Below are positions 59,601 through 64,000 of a DNA stretch of 64,000 nt, one piece after another. The stretch spans positions 1 through 64,000 of the forward strand of contig CP038112.1 in assembly GCA_004519485.1 (NCBI GenBank), in the 5' to 3' direction. This stretch comes from Nannochloropsis oceanica. Its lineage: Eukaryota > Sar > Eustigmatophyceae > Eustigmatales > Monodopsidaceae. How positions within the stretch are numbered: the stretch's first letter is position 1; each line of letters opens with the position of its first letter. Under the pieces are notes generated by a model that saw nothing but the letters and a program-made list of their open reading frames with translations, had not been told where the DNA came from and did not search any database. Position numbers and translations under genes: made by a program.

Positions 59601-59755
59601 AGGAGCTCGCCAGGCGTGCAGTCCTCATACCGGCTAGCAGACGAAGAGGACGAAGGAAGGGGACAAGGGCCGCTCTGCAAGCGTTGCATCCCATCGAGGT
59701 CAATCCCTCGTTTGAGCTTTTCGGCGGCCTCCTTGGCCTTGGAAAGGAAGTCCAT
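52557..59755 (-). CDS. GRIP-domain golgin, giant coiled coil
   Basis: A tether of the trans-Golgi; GRIP domains bind Arl1. Exons 59755-55277, 55182-55099, 54931-54811 and 54634-52557 give 2,253 residues in phase. Almost all of it is coiled coil, rich in E, K, Q and A. The GRIP domain lies about 165 residues from the end: LTYLKNVIYRYLRSPP, ALVPVICTILRFSTTES. A low-complexity tail follows. A 20-residue motif of the type KMKDLLGRYRGLQ occurs four times: residues about 180-200, 246-266 and 314-332, and again at 1455-1474 at the end of exon 1. Exon 4 holds a 39-base minisatellite (YDKHLSHHQQQQQ) followed by polyglutamine. A stretch in exon 4 (VAFNPPPPPSSSVK to LILQ) may be a retained intron, since GT and CAG bound it. 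It shares its upstream region with the UBL-PUB gene. Confidence 0.9.
53459..53630 (-). repeat. Coding minisatellite and CTG/CAG run
   Basis: Three copies of a 39-base unit (about 53470-53575), then roughly 19 CTG triplets (53573-53628) on the plus strand. In the golgin these give YDKHLSHHQQQQQ repeats and a long polyglutamine. Both units are multiples of three. Confidence 0.9.
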
Positions 59756-60252
59756 CGGTGCACTGGTATGGGTTGTGGGGGACGTAGGCGGTCTGTTGTG
59801 AGTGGGTGATGATTATGATGATGCCTATTTCGCAGATTGGAAAGCAGGAACGGAGTGAGGCTCTCCGGGGCTTGACGATGACCGGCAACGCAAGGCCACG
59901 CCTTGGTCCCTGTGCAGTCCGTGGTCGTCGTGGTCGTGGAAGGTGTGTAGGTAAAGGGACATGGAAGGGCTCGCTGCAATCGAGCATCAGTTTCCGCGAC
60001 GACGGGCAAAGCAAGCAGGCAGACCCCGGAGCGTCTCAAAACAGCCGAGCATTCCCTCCCTGCGACCCATATACAAACACACAGTCTCACAGAGCACATC
60101 CAGTACATTGACCACTATCCACCTTGTACCATGACGGAGGACGCGAGTGCGAAGTTGAAAAACTCATGCTTCGCCTCCCCCCTTTCCCCCCTCCCTCGTC
60201 TACAAACACGCGCACGCCACAACGCCACAAACAGCAGCACAACAAAGGAGCG
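59756..60252. promoter_or_regulatory. Divergent upstream region, golgin / UBL-PUB gene
   Basis: About 500 bases between the two starts. ATG 60131 and ATG 60124 lie upstream of the chosen UBL start and could add residues or act as upstream reading frames. No TATA box seen. Confidence 0.4.
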
Positions 60253-62414
60253 ATGGTCGAGGATGCCATTTCCATCAAGATCAAGACACTCAAAGGGGGT
60301 GGAGAGAACTCTGTCGACCTGAAGCTCACGGCCGAGACTACAGTAGGCCAGCTCAAGGTTTGTGCTTATGCCACAGGAGGGAGGGGCAGGGGAAGGGGCT
60401 CTCATGTGTAGACGTGTGAGTATGTGTGCCGTATGGACGCGTGCCATCCGATCAATAGCGTCTCCAACGCCGAGGTTCCAACTCAGCCTCGTCTCTCCCG
60501 CAGTCTCTACATGATTCATTCTCAGTCTCACGCTAGGTGGGGTGATTCAGGGACTCGCGGGATGGCCATACGAGTGGAGTATGCACGGGGGGTACATGTG
60601 TGCATTCAATAGATTGCTATGCTTGCAGGCAAATTGTTACAGTAATATAACCACACCCCTAAACCCCTCCTTCTCTCCTGTCCCGTCCAGGCGCAAATTG
60701 CGAGCAGCACCCTCCAGGTTCCGCCGGAGGCCCAACGGCTTGTATTCCAAGGGCGAATGCTCAACGACGACACCAAAACTCTAGCACAAAACAAAGTCAA
60801 GGAAGGATCGTGCATCCTGCTCTCCATTGCCGTGTCCGCCTCCGCCTCCCCCTCCCCCAGCACCAGCATCTGTAACAGTGGCAGCGGAGCCGTGGCCGCT
60901 GCCGCTCCTGCTCCTCCTCTTCCCAGCAGTGCTATTGCTGCTGCTCCTGCTCCTGCTCCTGCTGCTTCATCCGCTCCCCAAACTGCTCAAGCTCCCATTT
61001 TCCCTCCTCCTTCCACATCCACGGCCTTACCTGCACACATTGTAATCTTGCGGGCGGCGATCGCGGGAGTGCGGACCTCCAACCCGCCGGAAGTGGGAGC
61101 AACGGCCTTGAGGACGTTGGCCACGATGCTGGGGAACGTCATAGCAAACCCGATGGAGGAGAAGTACCGGCAGCTCAAGAAAAATAATGCGGCGTTTGTG
61201 CGACGGGTGGGAGGAGGTAAGGGAGGGAGGGAGGGAGGGAGCAAGGGAGAATTTATCTGTTGCGCTTGAGGCTTTTGAATTCTCCTCCTCCTTCTCCTCC
61301 TTTTCCTTCTTCTCCCTCTCCTTCTCCTCCTCCTTCTCCTCCTCACTCATTTCCTCTCCCTTCCTCCAACCCTCCTCCTTTCTTCCAGTGTCGGGCACCG
61401 GGGCCATACTGCGCGCTGCGGGTTTCGAGGAGTCCACAGACACATGGGATCTGCGTCCTTCTGAGCAAGGTTGGAATTTGCTTTGCAGCGTCAAGGCGGA
61501 GCTCGACTCGTCGATTGCTACCCTCCCTCCATCCCTTCCTCTACCGGCTCCTGGGGCTGGTGCGGGAGGTCTGGCGATGCCGCCCTTGATGGGGGAAGGA
61601 GGGATGGGGGGAGGAGCAGGAGGGATGGACCCTGCCATGATGCAGCAAGCGATGGGTATGATGCAGAACCCGGTGAGTTGGAGGGAAGGAGGAGGGGAGG
61701 GAAGGAAGTGAATGAGAAGGGTATGCTTGTCTTAGGTGGCGCTTTCGTATCAAAGGCCTGCTCTTGTGTTTCTCATTCCCGTCGCCCAGATCCCGCTACT
61801 CCTCTCCCTCCGTCCCTCCGTCCCTCCGTCCCTCCCTCTTCTTCTCTTTCCCTCTCCGAAACCCCGTGCTGAGGTCAAAAGTATAAGGGTCCGACAGACT
61901 TCATTCCAAACCCTATCCTGCAGGGCAAGCCCTAGCGCCCCTCTCACGCACATTCTCTCTTCCCTCCCTCCCTCCTTCCTTTCTTTCTCCCCTCCTGACC
62001 TCTCTCACCAGGCCATACGTGATAGAATTATGCAGGAACTCCGTGCAACCAATCCCGCACTAGCCGGGCAAGCGGAGGCCATGCTCTCTAACCCAGGAGC
62101 AATGGGACAGATGATGCAGGTAGACCCTTCCTCCCGCCCTTCCTCCGCTTTCTTTCCTCCATCCCTGCTCTTCTAAACACAGAAGCTCACTCTCCTCCTC
62201 TCCGCTTTACCCTCGTTTCCTCCCTTTCCTCCTTTCATGTTTTCCCTCATCCTCAAAGGCACTGCAGTCCAACCCCCAGATGATGCAACAAGCGCAACAA
62301 GCCATGAGCAGGGGAGCAATGCCTGGCTTCCCTCCCCCTCCCGCTTCTTCCACCACATTAGGAGGCAATACCCCTGCCTCCGGTGGTCTTGATCTCCCGA
62401 GGCCTCCAGGTGGA

Positions 62415-62446
<32 letters not shown>

Positions 62447-62537
62447 GATGGGGCAAGGGCCACAGCGGTCGGACGCAGAGATGACGGAAGAGGAGTTGAT
62501 TCAGCAAGCAATCGAAAGATCCTTGCGCGACATGTAG
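60253..62537 (+). CDS. UBL-PUB-UIM protein with STI1-like repeats
   Basis: Probably an adaptor between ubiquitin, the proteasome and the p97/Cdc48 ATPase. Exons 60253-60357, 60691-61216, 61389-61672, 62012-62119 and 62259-62537 give 433 residues. N-terminal ubiquitin-like domain (1-80): ISIKIKTLKGGGENSVDLKL, QRLVFQGRMLNDDTKTLAQ. After an Ala/Pro-rich linker comes a PUB domain: NPMEEKYRQLKKNNAAFVRR, ILRAAGFEE, W-DLRPSEQGWNLL. Methionine-rich STI1-like stretches follow (DPAMMQQAMGMMQNP, ALQSNPQMMQQAQQAM). The C-terminus is a ubiquitin-interacting motif, MTEEELIQQAIERSLRDM. Each part is individually familiar; the combination is not one I know by name. PUB domains bind the p97 tail in known proteins; that role here is inferred. 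Confidence 0.83.
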
Positions 62538-63609
62538 AAGGGATAAACGAATCGGACAGAGTGATGTGCATGCTCTTTTCCACACCCCCAAAGAAAGGGG
62601 AGGAGGAGGGTGAAGAGCATTGCTCTAGTAAACAAGTGACGTCGTGACGTCACGATGCTCCCATTGAGATGCGAACGTGTTGAATGTGAGACGAGAAAAG
62701 TGCGGAGATGCAAATCCATGCCACGCCACAGAAATTTTTGGATGACTGTATGGCTGCAGCTCGCTGCCCGAAGGAAAAAATAACCATCCGTACTCAGCTA
62801 ATTGTTGTCAACCTGTGACAATCACGCGATTCGTTGGTGCGTTGAGTCTGGTGGAAAATGAAGGGGCCGTGCACTCTCCTTTGAGTCCGTAGATTGGGAC
62901 TCCCTCTGCCTCCCGCCGCCGTGTTCAAAATTCCACTCATGCCGAAAGCACTTCGTCGCTTAGCAGTTCAGGGCTTCAGATCTTATGCCTCGTCGTGACT
63001 TATGTACGTGTGGCTCATTCTGTCTCATCGATCCTCCAACCACAGCACAAGACGACGGCGTGTGCCCAGCCAAGCCCAGCAGTTTCAGGCGCGCATCATC
63101 GCCCGTTGCAAGCAGCCCATCGCATGGCATCACACTTTACTTCTCAATTACCCCGTTATTAAATTAGCGTCGAACGTATGCCCACCGGCGCTTAACACTA
63201 CCATATATTACAACTGGAGACACACGAACGAAGAAGAGGCAGCACCGGACCGCCAACGTCACTAGAGCGGCCATGAAGGCCATAGGCAAGAATGCGACGG
63301 CCCGCCCAGGCGCTGGTAAGATGACATTGGGATATGAGGGGATGGAGGAATACGAAGCACTTACACCATCACCCATGTATCTTGACAGACGCCCAACATG
63401 CTGCCGTCGTTGCTTCCTGGCTTCCCCCACCCATTCCTTCCTGCATGAGTCTCCTTCGCAGCACCAAGACTTTTCTTCCCTCCCTCCCTCCCCATGGGGC
63501 TGATGCGTTGGAAGGGTGTGACAACGAGCAGTCAGGAAGAAGAGACAAAGGAAGAGCTAGCGGCTGTCGAGAAGGAGGAGGCAGAAAAAGTGGGAAAGCA
63601 GGCAGCAGC
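62538..63609 (+). other. Intergenic before the HMG-box gene
   Basis: Contains the palindrome at 62643-62656. Upstream exons of the HMG-box gene may lie here (for example around 63273-63360, MKAIGKNATARPGAG), but I could not join them with confidence. Confidence 0.35.
62643..62656. promoter_or_regulatory. CRE-like palindrome
   Basis: A perfect 14-base palindrome, TCGTGACGTCACGA, with the TGACGTCA core recognised by CREB/ATF-type bZIP factors. A partial second core, TGACGTCG, overlaps just upstream. It lies about 105 bases after the UBL-PUB stop and 950 before the HMG-box ATG. Function is inferred from the motif alone. Confidence 0.45.
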
Positions 63610-64000
63610 ATGAAACGGAACGGCAGCAGCACAGCAAGCCGGTCGTCCCCCTGTCCTCCCCTTTCCAACCATTCCTCCTCCACAAGCACCTCCTCCTCTT
63701 CCTCCACCTCCACCTCCACGCCCTTCCTCATGGATCCTGCCCGGCTCCGTGCCCTTGGAATAGACAGGCAAATGCTTGTCGATATAGGCCTAGAAAACGA
63801 GGAGACGCGCTCCAACCCCCTCTACCTCCAAATGGCCCATCAGCTCCGTCGTGGCGCGCGTAAGAAAGACCCCAATGCCCCGAAGCGGCCCTTGTCAGCC
63901 TACAACCTCTTCTTTCGTGACATGAAGGAAGGGCTGACAACGGCAGGTCCGACGGTCAAGAAGACTTTCGAGGGGCTGGGGAAGTATGTGGGGGAGGAAT
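63610..64000 (+). CDS. HMG-box protein, cut at the window end
   Basis: A chromatin or DNA-bending protein of the HMGB type. The open frame starts MKRNGSSTASRSS and is serine/threonine-rich for about 35 residues. Then comes MDPARLRALGIDRQML and a basic lead (QLRRGARKKDPNAPKRPLS) into the box: AYNLFFRDMKEGL, then KKTFEGLGKYVGEE. KDPNAPKRPLSAY is the hallmark start of HMGB boxes. The box has no stop or splice donor before the window ends, so the gene is partial. ATG 63610 may not be the true start; exons further left are possible. Confidence 0.85.
   Translation, partial: MKRNGSSTASRSSPCPPLSNHSSSTSTSSSSSTSTSTPFLMDPARLRALGIDRQMLVDIGLENEETRSNPLYLQMAHQLRRGARKKDPNAPKRPLSAYNLFFRDMKEGLTTAGPTVKKTFEGLGKYVGEE

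Noticed and set aside
38434-62537. A proteostasis gene cluster acting as a unit
   Set aside because: OMA1, PSMD5, ubiquilin and UBL-PUB are interrupted by unrelated genes and lie on both strands; chance neighbourhood is the simpler view.
1-64000. Very many reading frames made of SLPPSLPP or GREGGREG
   Set aside because: These are translations of CCCT and GGGA runs, which are open in all three frames; they were not called unless embedded in a recognisable protein.

Overview
The window is nuclear DNA of a eukaryote with a compact, intron-rich genome. About 21 protein genes, on both strands, are split by introns of mostly 100-330 bases. I saw no rRNA, tRNA, CRISPR array, transposon or virus-like element. 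The gene set includes DGAT1 with an N-terminal extension, a PH-DUF1336 protein, LarB, Cactin, LRRC56, a GRIP golgin and ubiquilin. With the very common GGGA/CCCT tracts, this best fits a unicellular stramenopile alga of the eustigmatophyte type (Nannochloropsis or a relative). That placement is inference. The LRRC56-like gene, if right, argues for flagellar ancestry.

Layout, left to right. 80-867 (-): tail of an unrecognised gene. 1709-5811 (+): PH-DUF1336 (EDR2-like) protein. 6635-10356 (+): tail-anchored ALDH3-type aldehyde dehydrogenase. 11978-14795 (+): DGAT1. 15929-19027 (+): Cid1/TUTase-type nucleotidyltransferase. 19557-19934 (-): cysteine-rich CWC protein. 20524-21766 (-): LRRC56-like protein. 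22258-23368 (+): unrecognised H/Q-rich protein. 24294-25954 (-): mitochondrial-type rhomboid protease. 26914-28418 (+): V-ATPase subunit c. 29525-31009 (-): membrane sulfotransferase. 31580-35522 (-): Cactin. 35796-37800 (+): LarB. 38434-40250 (-): OMA1 peptidase. 40813-42900 (+): PSMD5-like. 43560-45044 (+): EEP-fold hydrolase. 45642-46302 (-): small secreted protein. 47630-51481 (-): ubiquilin. 52557-59755 (-): GRIP golgin. 60253-62537 (+): UBL-PUB-UIM protein. 63610-end (+): HMG-box protein, cut by the window edge.

Many neighbours are head-to-head with short shared upstream regions: LRRC56-like/H-Q gene, rhomboid/V-ATPase c, Cactin/LarB, OMA1/PSMD5 and golgin/UBL-PUB. Two themes recur. One is lipid work: PH-DUF1336, fatty aldehyde oxidation and DGAT1 lie in one tandem block. 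The other is protein quality control: rhomboid, OMA1, PSMD5, ubiquilin and UBL-PUB-UIM. I see no operon-like logic and treat the clustering as probably chance.

The most unusual signal is in the introns. Most carry (GGGA)n just after the donor and/or (CCCT)n just before the acceptor, so many pre-mRNA introns could fold end to end. At least six sites also hold a diverged partial copy of the adjacent exon edge, often with its splice acceptor, about 30-180 bases away. This looks like repeated local duplication of splice sites. Two otherwise good genes (Cid1-like and Cactin) change frame inside long G/C homopolymers, both by one surplus base. Exon joins were worked out by eye from splice sites, phase and family similarity. 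Starts of several genes are uncertain and are marked so.
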